Source: UBA3700 sp002372775 (GTDB lineage: Bacteria; Bacillota; Clostridia; Christensenellales; UBA3700). From it: a DNA stretch of 62,892 nt. Where the stretch lies: NCBI GenBank assembly GCA_946615965.1, contig CAMOIC010000004.1:1-62892 (forward strand), given 5' to 3'. Position 1 is the stretch's first letter, and every line of letters starts with the position of its first letter. The position numbers and the translations under genes were made by a program. A model generated the notes under the pieces. The model ran no database searches and was not told the origin of the DNA. It worked only from the letters and a program-made list of their open reading frames with translations. Of the stretch, positions 24,073 through 34,700 are shown in pieces.

Positions 24073-25201
24073 ATATTCCATCCACACAAGCAAGTGCTGA
24101 CATTAAAGCGAAAGATAGATTGTATCCACCGCATTCACCATCAACATCTAAAACTTCCCCTATTGCATATAGTCCTTTTTGAAGTTTAGATTCAAATGTT
24201 TTATTATCAAATTGCGATGTAGAAAGTCCACCTGATGTCACTTGTGCACTATCTAAATTTGTAAGTCCATCAATCTTACATCTATATTCTTTAATACTAT
24301 CTACAATATCGCCCTTCTTTTCTACATTTAAAGCTATTGCTTTATGTAATACACCAATCAATGGATTATCTAAAGGCGACTTATCTAAAATTTCTTTTAC
24401 TTCTTCTTTTGAATACTCTGGCATAAAATCTATAACAGCCTCAGCATTTACCTTATCGCAGTTATTCTTAACCATCTCTCTTGCTATGAAGCTTGAGGCT
24501 TTAAATGCTAAAATACCACTTATAGAACCATCTTTAAATAAAAGCTCTCCATTTTCGCTAAAAACATTCTTGCCTTCTATATATAAAGAAAGATTTGTTT
24601 TTGCCCTAACGCCATTTGCACCAATAAATGCGTTTGTTTTTAAAGGAACTAGAGTTTGCTTAAGTTTTGTTACTTTATGGCCAAAATCGCCTAAAATCGA
24701 GTGAGAATTAAACCCAAACGAAGCATTAGAGCCACTAGCCATGATAATTTTGTCTCCAAGTATACTCTCATTCTCCATTTTTATAACAAAACAATCTTTT
24801 TTAGATATAGATAGAACTTTTGAGTTAAGAATGATATCTACATTATATTTTTCTAATTGAGATAATAATACACTTAAAATGGTAGTTGCACTTTCGGAAT
24901 ATGGATATACTCTTCCCTCTTGATCTTCCTTAAGGACAATTCCCATATTAGAGTAATAATTATGTAGATAATTGTAATTATATTTATCTATGACATAATC
25001 TACAAAATTGGAGTTGTATTTATCTGACGATAAGTTTGAATTTAAGATATTACATTTTCCATTACCTGAAGCTAATATCTTTTTACCTATTCTATCCTTT
25101 GCTTCGATAAGTGCACAATTAACACCTCTTTTCTTTAATTCCAAAGAAGCAATAATTCCTGCAAGTCCACCGCCGATTACAATTACATCATATTTTTTCA
25201 T
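24056..25201 (-). CDS. BaiN/HI0933-like flavoprotein
   Basis: NAD(P)/FAD-dependent oxidoreductase of 381 residues in the HI0933/BaiN family. Motifs in order: VIGGGLAGIIAS for FAD binding, the KKILASGNGKCNILN block next to it, IMASGSNASFG, and the C-terminal GLYAIGEVLDVDGECGGYNLSFAL. BaiN itself was described for bile-acid dehydroxylation, but most relatives have no proven substrate, so no specific reaction is claimed. The start is set at 25201 from homology and because the -10 box TATAAT ends 6 nt upstream; no ribosome binding site is visible, implying leaderless initiation. First of two overlapping flavoprotein genes. Confidence 0.87.
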   Translation of the reverse strand: MKKYDVIVIGGGLAGIIASLELKKRGVNCALIEAKDRIGKKILASGNGKCNILNSNLSSDKYNSNFVDYVIDKYNYNYLHNYYSNMGIVLKEDQEGRVYPYSESATTILSVLLSQLEKYNVDIILNSKVLSISKKDCFVIKMENESILGDKIIMASGSNASFGFNSHSILGDFGHKVTKLKQTLVPLKTNAFIGANGVRAKTNLSLYIEGKNVFSENGELLFKDGSISGILAFKASSFIAREMVKNNCDKVNAEAVIDFMPEYSKEEVKEILDKSPLDNPLIGVLHKAIALNVEKKGDIVDSIKEYRCKIDGLTNLDSAQVTSGGLSTSQFDNKTFESKLQKGLYAIGEVLDVDGECGGYNLSFALMSALACVDGIYANKG

Positions 25202-25207
25202 ACGTAT

Positions 25208-25213
25208 ATTATA
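25208..25213 (-). promoter_or_regulatory. -10 box of flavoprotein operon, leaderless geometry
   Basis: TATAAT (25213-25208) lies 6 nt before the ATG at 25201. No good -35 is evident; the upstream 30 bp form the terminator hairpin of the preceding operon. Confidence 0.5.
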
Positions 25214-25217
25214 CGAC

Positions 25218-25249
25218 AAAAGGAGCTTGGCTTGCACCAAACTCCTTTT
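25218..25249 (-). terminator. Terminator of the giant surface-protein operon
   Basis: Stem AAAAGGAG-x-TTGG / CCAA-x-CTCCTTTT with a single mismatch and a 6-nt loop. On the minus strand it ends in TTTTG, a short T-run, so strength is uncertain. It is shared in space with the next operon's promoter region. Confidence 0.55.
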
Positions 25250-25270
25250 ATTATTTTTAGATTAATCTAA

Positions 25271-25801
25271 CTACTCAACTGGAGTAAGTATAATTGAAAC
25301 CTTATACTCAACTTCTGATACCGTATGAGTATAGCTGATTTGAACGCTACGTAAATCTCTATTAGATGAAATAATGATTATAATTGTAGCGTTTGATGCA
25401 GTTCCATCAGTTATATTCAAAAATTCATTAGGATTAGCGATTTCAGCAGTATATGTATATGTGCTTATAGTTGCTTGTTTGCTAATATCGCCATTCTTGA
25501 AATCTGAAGCTGAATAAGAAAGTCCTGTTGCTGTTCCGCTATAATTTGCTTTACTGTATCCAAGGCTATGCACATCGTTATCTATATTGTTTGCTGTATC
25601 TAATTCATAAACTAGATCATCACCTTGAGTTACAGTAATATTTAATTCACTCTTTGATACAGCTTTTGCGCTATCTAAAAAGTCTTTTTCAACGATTTGA
25701 TTGTCTGGTTTAATCTCTGTATCTTTACAAGCTGTCAACACTCCAACAAGAGCGATAACTGATACTACTAATAAAACAATTAATAAATTTGTCTTTCTCA
25801 T
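25271..25801 (-). CDS. Small secreted lipoprotein
   Basis: A 176-residue predicted lipoprotein. The N-terminal signal ends in LTAC with Cys25 as the lipidation site. The mature protein (about 150 residues) is polar, Ser/Thr/Asn-rich and likely all-beta, with alternating strands near the end (ATIIIIISSN, VQISYTHTV, YKVSIILTPVE). No family was recognised. AGGAGG precedes the ATG, and it is the last gene of the giant-protein operon, 12 nt after the gene before it. Its size and position suggest an accessory component, for example a subunit or assembly factor of the surface structure. Confidence 0.75.
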   Translation of the reverse strand: MRKTNLLIVLLVVSVIALVGVLTACKDTEIKPDNQIVEKDFLDSAKAVSKSELNITVTQGDDLVYELDTANNIDNDVHSLGYSKANYSGTATGLSYSASDFKNGDISKQATISTYTYTAEIANPNEFLNITDGTASNATIIIIISSNRDLRSVQISYTHTVSEVEYKVSIILTPVE

Positions 25802-25813
25802 TTTCTTATCCTC

Positions 25814-28800
25814 CTATTGGTCTTCCTTTTTGTTTCTTTTCTTTAGGCACATCATAGCACCTGCTACTAATATTCCAACAGATGGAACTGCAGCAGCTGC
25901 TACTTCATATCCTACCTTTGCAGTCTTAGCAGCAACGCCTTGAGCTGTAGAAACTACACTCTTAGAAGAATTAACTAAAGTATTGTATCTTGCAGTTGCA
26001 GCATTTAATGCGCTTGTGTTGATTAATTCTTTATCTTCTTCCATTACCTTTTCACAATCGCTTAAGATTGATCTATAAGTTGCAATACCGCTAAATCCAA
26101 ACTTATTTCCAAGTGTAGATAAAGCCTGATTAATCTTAGCTGGATCATATGTTGTTGTAATAGAGATTGACATAATTTCAGAATCATTATAGTTGTCATC
26201 ATCTACGATTTGAACATAGATTGTATACTTGCTTGATCCTGTTAATCCATCTACAACATAACCTTCTTTTAAGTTGTCTCTTGACTTACCAGCCATAATA
26301 GAAACGCCTTCGAAAATACCACCGATTATTACTTTATTGTAATGAACTGTTAATGCTTGCTTTGTTAACTTGGATGTATCAAAGTCACCCTTAACAACTG
26401 TTAATACTAAAGTATTATTTGAACCAGTAAATACTTCACTGTTTTCTGCAGCTGTAACTGTAATGTAATATGTACCAACGTTCTTTACGCTATCTACAGC
26501 AATTGTTCTTTCTTCATCTGAGAAGATTTCCATTGTCCACTCGTCAGAAGATGCAGTTGTGTCTAATTCAACTTCTAATTCTTCTCCTGTGAATACTAAT
26601 GTAGCATTCTTTAGAGTAATTTCAGCTAAATCCTTTCCAATAATTGTTAAGTTACCGAAATCTTCTGCAGCAACTGTTAATTCATAGTTTGCAGCATGCT
26701 CACCAGAAATAACCATTCCTACAACCTTTTCGTATGGTTCTGAACTAATAGGAGATTCCATAATTGTTTGTGATGCAACGAAATCTAATGTGATTAAGTC
26801 ATCTTCTACAAATTCTGCTGAACCTACAGAATATACGAATCCGTTTGTAGTATCTGCATTTTCAACTAGAAGTTTAGTATCACCATATCCCATTGTGAAG
26901 TTGCTTACTACAACAGAAACCGCTCTCTTTGCAACTGTGAATTCTAAATCATATGCGTTTTGTGTTGGTTCATATGAATAATTACCATCATCAACGCCAA
27001 GAACTAAGATTGCATAATCGCCAGCATTTACAGCTTCTTCAGTTTCAACATATGTATTATTAGAATTCTTTACAAAATACTTAATATTTGCAGTAAGTTC
27101 TTGAGCTAATGCGATATTAGCAAAAGTTACTTGTGGAGCTTTATTTGTATTATCGTAAACACAATCTGCAGCGGCTGATATAGAATCTAATGTTAATACT
27201 CTAGGATTTACTGTGAATACACATTCTTCAGAAAGAGAAACATTATAGTTATCTTTATCTGCACCCATAACAGTAAATGTATAAGCATAACCTTCTGCTA
27301 ATACGTCTGCATTATCTGCAAATCCTAAGCTATCTACTTCAACATAAACATCATCTTCTACTAATTCATCAACGAATCTAGCATATCCTTCCTTAACTTT
27401 TACATTAGCAGCATCTATAACATAACTATCTCCGTAAGGCTTAGATAATTCGTTACCTTCGCTATCACTTATTTCGAATACGATATCCAATGGAGTTACA
27501 GTTAATTTAACTGATTCTTGAGCCATTGTATAAACATAATTTCCGCTTGTGCTTACTGCTACTATTGAATACTCGCCAACATTTGCATTTGCTACGAATC
27601 CATCGCAAGTAAATGCAACATCGTTCTCTTCACCTTCTACGAATGTTCCTTCAGTTGTGTAATTTACATCATCTGAAGTAAATTCTGTAGAATATACTTT
27701 TGTATTAATCTTATTATTTTCAGTATCATTTATTGTTGTTACTGTAATCTCTAATGGCTTAACAACTACGTTAACATAAGGAACTTGCTCGCCCTCATAT
27801 TCCATTGTCTTAATTCCATTAGATCCAGTTCCGATGTCAACATAATTGCCAGAGAATGAGTAGTTGTCCTTATTAATGTTACTTGTAATAACAACTGTGT
27901 AATTACCAGCATTAATCATGTTGTCAACTTCAACGCCATTTAATAGATACTTGTATGTAATAACAACCTTTCTTCTTTCACTCTTACTGAATTCGCCAGC
28001 GTTAACGCCATCGATTTCTGCAAGTTTCATATCATTAATAGTGTTTACATAGTCGTTTGAAGAATATGTGTATTCTGCGCCATCGACATCTGTGTCCACT
28101 TTAATTTGTAATGCAACCTTTGTTACTTCAAATACTACATAGAATGTAGCTTGATTATAACTTGGATAATATAATGAATCGAATGTAATCTTAACGATAT
28201 AGAATCCTGTGCTACCTACCATGTTTATTGTAGGCTCTGCAGAAGCATCATCTTTCTTATATACGCCATCTTCAAGCTTTGCCTTATAGAAATATTGAGT
28301 ACTTTCAATTTGAGAGAATACATTTTCGCTAAATTGGCTATCATAAGAAACAATACCTTGAAGAGCACAGATACCAATCAATGAGTTATATCCTTTATAT
28401 GAAGAAGTTTCAAGATATGTAGAAACGTTTTCTGCACTCTCAATATCAGCTCCATAAATAACAGCTGGTGTCTTATCTACGATATTTTCATACTCTGTAT
28501 AATAGTTATCATCATCAGTATTTCTACTAGCACCAGTAACGTTGCTTGTAGTAACTCTAACTAATTTAACTACTGGGCTACCAATAATAACAGTTCTATA
28601 GAATCCAACAGTTTTACCATTTTCAGTAATTAACTTATGGAAGTCTTCTGCACCAGTTCCTGTTGTAGGAATGATATAGTTAGTAGCACCATATCCTCTT
28701 AATCTAACTTCAACATTATATGGACCATTGATATAGTCTACTTCATTGCTTGATGTACCTGGAGTATAAGTAATAGTTAATGATGAAGCATCGCACATAT

Positions 28801-31684
28801 TATAGATAATAATATTAGCGTTATTTACTGTAGTTTCATTATCTAATGAATCAAATCTAATATAGTTATTTAAAGGCTTTGTAATATCTGTTGTATAATC
28901 AGCAACATCTGACACTTTATTAACTACGACATATGAAACTTGTTGCTCTTCACCAGTATTTGTTAGATTGATATTGTATTCTACTTCAATTTCTCTCTTA
29001 TAAACTGAAACTGGGAATTGTAGTGTTGTAAAGCTGCTAGATAATAATGTGTAATTTGGATTAACACTATCTGCGATCTCAACAATATAATTACCTGCAT
29101 TTTGGATTGATTGAGTAACAGCTCCAATATTTAATGTATAATATGTAGCTTCACTATCTACTGTGAATTCTCCCCTTTGTCCTATCTTTTCATAGTAATT
29201 ACCGCTTTGAGAAGTTCTCATAGCATAATAATCTACGTTATCAACAATTGAATTAGCAGGAACTGGAGTATATGTTGCATTATAATATGTCATACCAATG
29301 CTAATAGCAGAATCTCCTGTTTGGATACCTGATTTATATACATAAGAGAATGCAATATTTTGTCCACAATATACAAAGTTTTGAGGTGCTGTATAGTCAA
29401 CATTATCCATATTGTTATGAATTGTTGACCACTCACCTTCTATAATTCTCTTGTCAATTCTATAGTAATAATAAGGGCTTGCTGTTCTTAACTTATTTAA
29501 ATTTGTTGTAACATCAGAAGCATAAGAAACAATACTACTATCATCATCCAAGAATGCATAGTTCTCATTTAAACTTTGCTTTGCTACGAAGATATAATAA
29601 TATCCATAATTCTTAATATCTGATAATGCTTTTGGAATTAATGAAGTAATAGCAGTAGCATTACCTTCATTTACTGTCCAAATATCGCTTCTTGTTAACA
29701 CTGTTTGTCCTGAAACGGCTGACACATAAGAACTACTATCTAAATACTTTAGAACACTCTTATTTCCAGCAACATTAGGATTATACGAATATAGATTAAT
29801 TGTTGGAGTTACGCTAATTCCTGTTGTTCCATCATATATTCTTGATGATAATAACTTATCATAACTACCATTAGAATCTAACTGATAATATGCAGCATAT
29901 CCAAATCTTACTTTTAATGTTGCAGATAAAGACAATGTAGTTCTAGGAATTACAACTGTACTAACATATTGAGAATATGAATCTACTGCTTGTTGTGCGC
30001 TTGTTGCTGTAGAACATAAATTCTTAACATCTGAACTAGATGCTGTTAAATCGAAATTCCATACAAACAAACCTGTATCTGAAGAATAACTGTCTAACTT
30101 CTTTGAATCCGCATAAACCTTTACATCAGCTTGTTCTGTATTATTTGCCCATACAAAGTTGAATGAATCATCATCAATAGCAGTACGTGCAGAATTTTGA
30201 GCTACGTATTTATCATCTCCTTGAACTGATTGATCATAAATATATCTGCTCATGTAAGAAGCATTCGCATTATAACCTTCTGTTGGCATAGCATAAACCA
30301 ATGAAGTATCATTTACTCCTGATAAGGTAGCCAATTCAGCTCTCGAATATGAATAATAAATATTCTTTAGGGCTGATTGAACACCATAACCATTAATCGC
30401 ACCAGCATATTCATACTCGCCTTCGGCACCAATATTTGAGAACAATCTACCATAACCACTATTACTTGTTTTTACAAATCTTTCGCCTATATGGAATTGT
30501 ACAGTGCCTGTCCATGCACAAATTACACCATCAATAGTACCATTTGTAACTACGTCCTTTTGCTCTCCAACAGAATATAAATAATAGAAGTTTGTAGCAT
30601 TTGAACCAACAATAATTCCACCTAAACCTGCTCTATCTCTATCGTTTTGATATGTAGGTCCATCGCACTTTGCGATAATAGTTCCAGAACCACTCGCATA
30701 GGCATTGTAAATCTTTGCAGAATTACATAAAACTCCTGCCATACCACCTACGAATACTCTTGGTGAACCTACACGTTGGCTAAATGTTGATTTTCTACCA
30801 TGGCTTCCGCCTCTAATATAAGAATTACCTAAAAGGTTAATGCTTGAATTAGATATTACTGAATTAATACTTGATGTTCCAGTTAAGTTGTAATTATCTA
30901 AAACACCAGTAAAACCGCCAACGCAAGCTGTACCTTGAGCATCTCTGTCATTATCGATACCACTTGTGCTTTGATAATAATAGAAATATGAACCATTATT
31001 TAAAGTTAATGAACAGTTATCAACTGAAGTTCCATACATATAACCGAAAATAACACCGGCACTAACTGGTCTTGCTAATTCACCTTGTTGTCCTGCATCA
31101 TATTCAAAATGACCGGAGAATACGAAATTAATATTCTTTAGCGTTGATTGATAAGCAACGGCGCCCATAAAACCTGTAGCATAGATACCTGAACCATTCT
31201 TGTAATAACCAAATGGAGTATAGTAAGAACTCATATGAGTTATAAATGATTCAACTCTATCTTTGCCCATAAAAGGCATAGATCCTGTAGTTTCGCTTGT
31301 TAAAGTAATTGTATGTCCACAACCATCAAGATGCGCATATTTAAATGCCTTATCCGTAACTCCACCTGAATATGTTATATCTGCTGTAAGATAACCATAC
31401 TTTTCATTTGCGGCAGTTACATTATCACCATCTACATCTGACAAGAAGTTTATTAAATCCTGTTCGCTTGAGATAGCTGTACCTGATGTGTATGATGTTG
31501 TATAGCCATCAGCGACAACACCATTTTGACCCGCAGTAACATCTGATACTTGAGATACTGTCAAATCCGAACTCATCTCTAATTTATTATCTTGAGCTGC
31601 TATTGTAATTGCTAAAACGGAAGCAAAAATAACAGCGATAACGATACTTATTGTAATTATTTGTTTTTTATTTAATCTTATCAT
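25814..31684 (-). CDS. Giant surface protein, MBG-type repeats, C-terminal anchor
   Basis: A 1,956-residue surface protein. A signal or anchor segment lies at residues 8-29. Residues about 60-450 resemble GLUG-type beta-helix repeats: a lead-in SEQDLINFLS, then LDGCGHTITL, repeated LKNINFVFSG-, GGFTGVLDN- and GGMAGVL-like turns. The middle is Tyr-rich and unassigned. From about residue 900 there are many Ig-like MBG-type units, marked by recurring VNAGDY, VGEYSI, YGDS and AANYEL patterns. A helical segment, one membrane span (about 1923-1945) and a KKRNKKEDQ tail end the protein; no LPxTG is present. It would be held by the C-terminal span. AAGGAGGT precedes the ATG. It is a paralogue of the next gene upstream. 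Confidence 0.85.
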   Translation of the reverse strand: MIRLNKKQIITISIVIAVIFASVLAITIAAQDNKLEMSSDLTVSQVSDVTAGQNGVVADGYTTSYTSGTAISSEQDLINFLSDVDGDNVTAANEKYGYLTADITYSGGVTDKAFKYAHLDGCGHTITLTSETTGSMPFMGKDRVESFITHMSSYYTPFGYYKNGSGIYATGFMGAVAYQSTLKNINFVFSGHFEYDAGQQGELARPVSAGVIFGYMYGTSVDNCSLTLNNGSYFYYYQSTSGIDNDRDAQGTACVGGFTGVLDNYNLTGTSSINSVISNSSINLLGNSYIRGGSHGRKSTFSQRVGSPRVFVGGMAGVLCNSAKIYNAYASGSGTIIAKCDGPTYQNDRDRAGLGGIIVGSNATNFYYLYSVGEQKDVVTNGTIDGVICAWTGTVQFHIGERFVKTSNSGYGRLFSNIGAEGEYEYAGAINGYGVQSALKNIYYSYSRAELATLSGVNDTSLVYAMPTEGYNANASYMSRYIYDQSVQGDDKYVAQNSARTAIDDDSFNFVWANNTEQADVKVYADSKKLDSYSSDTGLFVWNFDLTASSSDVKNLCSTATSAQQAVDSYSQYVSTVVIPRTTLSLSATLKVRFGYAAYYQLDSNGSYDKLLSSRIYDGTTGISVTPTINLYSYNPNVAGNKSVLKYLDSSSYVSAVSGQTVLTRSDIWTVNEGNATAITSLIPKALSDIKNYGYYYIFVAKQSLNENYAFLDDDSSIVSYASDVTTNLNKLRTASPYYYYRIDKRIIEGEWSTIHNNMDNVDYTAPQNFVYCGQNIAFSYVYKSGIQTGDSAISIGMTYYNATYTPVPANSIVDNVDYYAMRTSQSGNYYEKIGQRGEFTVDSEATYYTLNIGAVTQSIQNAGNYIVEIADSVNPNYTLLSSSFTTLQFPVSVYKREIEVEYNINLTNTGEEQQVSYVVVNKVSDVADYTTDITKPLNNYIRFDSLDNETTVNNANIIIYNMCDASSLTITYTPGTSSNEVDYINGPYNVEVRLRGYGATNYIIPTTGTGAEDFHKLITENGKTVGFYRTVIIGSPVVKLVRVTTSNVTGASRNTDDDNYYTEYENIVDKTPAVIYGADIESAENVSTYLETSSYKGYNSLIGICALQGIVSYDSQFSENVFSQIESTQYFYKAKLEDGVYKKDDASAEPTINMVGSTGFYIVKITFDSLYYPSYNQATFYVVFEVTKVALQIKVDTDVDGAEYTYSSNDYVNTINDMKLAEIDGVNAGEFSKSERRKVVITYKYLLNGVEVDNMINAGNYTVVITSNINKDNYSFSGNYVDIGTGSNGIKTMEYEGEQVPYVNVVVKPLEITVTTINDTENNKINTKVYSTEFTSDDVNYTTEGTFVEGEENDVAFTCDGFVANANVGEYSIVAVSTSGNYVYTMAQESVKLTVTPLDIVFEISDSEGNELSKPYGDSYVIDAANVKVKEGYARFVDELVEDDVYVEVDSLGFADNADVLAEGYAYTFTVMGADKDNYNVSLSEECVFTVNPRVLTLDSISAAADCVYDNTNKAPQVTFANIALAQELTANIKYFVKNSNNTYVETEEAVNAGDYAILVLGVDDGNYSYEPTQNAYDLEFTVAKRAVSVVVSNFTMGYGDTKLLVENADTTNGFVYSVGSAEFVEDDLITLDFVASQTIMESPISSEPYEKVVGMVISGEHAANYELTVAAEDFGNLTIIGKDLAEITLKNATLVFTGEELEVELDTTASSDEWTMEIFSDEERTIAVDSVKNVGTYYITVTAAENSEVFTGSNNTLVLTVVKGDFDTSKLTKQALTVHYNKVIIGGIFEGVSIMAGKSRDNLKEGYVVDGLTGSSKYTIYVQIVDDDNYNDSEIMSISITTTYDPAKINQALSTLGNKFGFSGIATYRSILSDCEKVMEEDKELINTSALNAATARYNTLVNSSKSVVSTAQGVAAKTAKVGYEVAAAAVPSVGILVAGAMMCLKKRNKKEDQ

Positions 31685-31701
31685 TTATCTTTACCTCCTT
31701 T

Positions 31702-34700
31702 TTAGAATTGTGCCCTATCTTTGGCTGCTGCTCTTTTTTTAGCTTGTGCATTTTTCTTTTTCCTTTTCTTTTTGCTCTTGTTGTTCTTTGAGACCGATAC
31801 GCCTATGACAATGCCCACTATGACTATCACAACACCAGCAACTCCTCCTATAGCAATAAACTTGTTGCTGCCTGTGTTTATCCAGTCAATCAATGCATTG
31901 CTTGAACTTACTGAGCCTTCATCTTCTGTAGAACCAGCTTCTCCAATATTAATATCAATTTTTTGGCCAACATATATATAGTTGTCTTCAGCAAATACAA
32001 CTTCAGCCTTATATGTTCCTGCAGGTAATGTATTTCCTGCTCCTAATTTAGCCTCGTTTCCGTTACTATCGTAGAATCTAAATGTAACCTTTTCTTTTTG
32101 TCCATATACATTTGTGAATGTAGTATAGATACTCTTAACATCAGTTTTAGAAGTTACTTTAGATAGAACTTTTTCTAGTAATTTGAAATCTAATTCAGAT
32201 GATTTTACTGTTTTCTCTTCTATAGTTATAGCAACTTTCAATGGGAGTGTATCGTAATCAGCACTTTCAAATGTAATGGTGCCTAAATGCTCACCTGCAG
32301 AATAAGGTGCTGCGCCTTCCTCATCTTCGTCATTCTCAAAATAAGTAACAGTTACTACAGATCCATGATAGTATACGGTTGTTACGTATCTTACTCCATC
32401 ATATTCCTTGTAAACAGCAATCATCTTGCCATTATCATCTACGTCAAAACCTGTGAATTGCGCTGGATGTCTAGTGCCATCATATACATATGGCTCTGGT
32501 TCAACAACTTGCTCAATTCCTTGCATTTTAACTTTTCTTATTGTTAATACTGCAGTTACATCTTCTACATCGTAATTATCATCGATTACTCTTGCAGTTA
32601 CCTCATAATCACCAGGTCTACTGAATAAAGATAGATAAGTTGCATAATCATTAATAGGATTTCCTTCACTATCATACTCTACAAGATATCTTGTATATTT
32701 CCAGATATAATATAAATCTGCACCTTTATCAATAAATGTCTTTAGTGTTGGCTTGTCTGCAGATTCAGCCTCTGTTGTTGTATCTGCAACAAATGAATAG
32801 TAATGATCCTCGCCTTCAAAATCCTCGATTCTATCTTCAAATGTAATAACCCCACTTATTTTTGCTTTATTGATTGTAAATTTAAACTCGCCTTCAGACT
32901 CATCAAAGTATTCATCTCCTTCAAATCTAAATCTAAATCTATAAACGCCAGCATTAGTAAATGTATCCTTAAACTTAGCCTTAGAACTATCTACCCAGCT
33001 TGTTCCATCGTAATATTCGATTGTTAGGTATTGTTCATATTCATCAGTTTCTACTGCCTCTCCTGAAGCATAAGATACATACTTAATTGTATTATCACTA
33101 TTCTTAATGATTGAAGATTTTAAAGATGTAGATTCAACAGAAAGGCTTGCTTTAATTAAAGACAATGTATGTTCATTTCCATCATAATCTTCAGAATAGT
33201 CTTTTACATTTAGTGTTGTTTTTGCCTTTGTTACTTCATATTCTGTTCTATCGTATGAAGCATCTTCAAAATACTTATTTCCACTAATAGTAATATAAAC
33301 AGCATAAACACCAACTTTATTAATTGTTGTTAAAACTGTAGCTTGAGGAATGCCGTTGACTAATTCTCTATAAGTAATAGTAAAGTCTTTTTCTTCATTA
33401 TATAGGCTGTTATCCTTGTTGTTCTTAACAATATCTTCATTGCTTGGTTTAATCTTAAATCCTAGTTTTGAAGTTTTTGTTGTACTATTTTCGTCATCAG
33501 ATTCTGCTACAAAGCCATATTCATCAGTTTGCTTTGTTAAATCTAATTCTAATTTACCTTTTATAATAGAGAATGCAACATATTTTCTTGTATCGCCAAC
33601 TATATAGTTATCATCATTAATAACTAATTTTGCATAATAATCAGCTGCATCTTTAACACCCATAGAATCATTTTCTACTCTAACTGTACATTTTGAATCT
33701 GTATAGTACTCGATATCAACATTTGTTGGTTCGCCATAGATATCAGTATATGTACCAGAAACTGTATGATAAGTTCCGTCATAAACGATTCTCGTTCCAT
33801 TTGTAGTTTTGTTGTCTATTGCAGTAGTAATATTTACTCTCTTTGGAGTGATAATTACGTTAAATGTTTCTGAATCTTGAGCTAGAACATAATTTGTTTC
33901 ACCATCTAATAACTTAGTAGATACTGTATAACCTCCATCTTTTACTGGGGCATAAGTAATTACACCATCATTATTTACAGGAAGTGCACCTGATACTAAT
34001 TCTAGAGTTAATGTAATTGAAGAATTAATAGCTACTTGAATTTGTGTAGGAATATTGTCACCATACACATAACTATTTTCTATTTGTCCTTCAAAGTCTT
34101 CTTGTTTTACCTTATATGAATAAGGATTGATACTTGAATTAATATTTTCAAGTTTTGTTGGACATAATGCAAGATCTTCTTCATCTAAATATGCTTGATC
34201 AGCAAAATAGAATAAATACTTTCCTTTATAGTTTTCTATACCTGCAACGCTTAGATATACTTTTCTATTTCCGACAACAGAATCATCAAACACAACTGTT
34301 ACTTGTGTCATATCTTCTTCAATATCTGGTGCTGTTCTTGCATAGTTCTTAGAATAGATAATACTTGTTGTATCATTTAATTCTTGGTCTCCATTATATA
34401 AAACAATCTTCAAATCTGAACGTCCATAAATAGAACCATCATAGTCTTTTTGCAAGAAAGTACCTAATTGTCCTTGGCTTTGATAATAAGCTAAAGAATG
34501 CTCTAGATTACTATCATAAATATTCTCTAAAGTAATACCAATGTATGCAATAACAATCTTTACATAGTAAACTCTTGTTTCTTGAAGATCTACACCTTCA
34601 ATTGTTTGTTTACCATTTTGAATATATCCATCACCATTAGCATACACATTGCTGTATAAACCATGTTCACTGACAAGTCTCATCTTGAATGTAGCATTGT

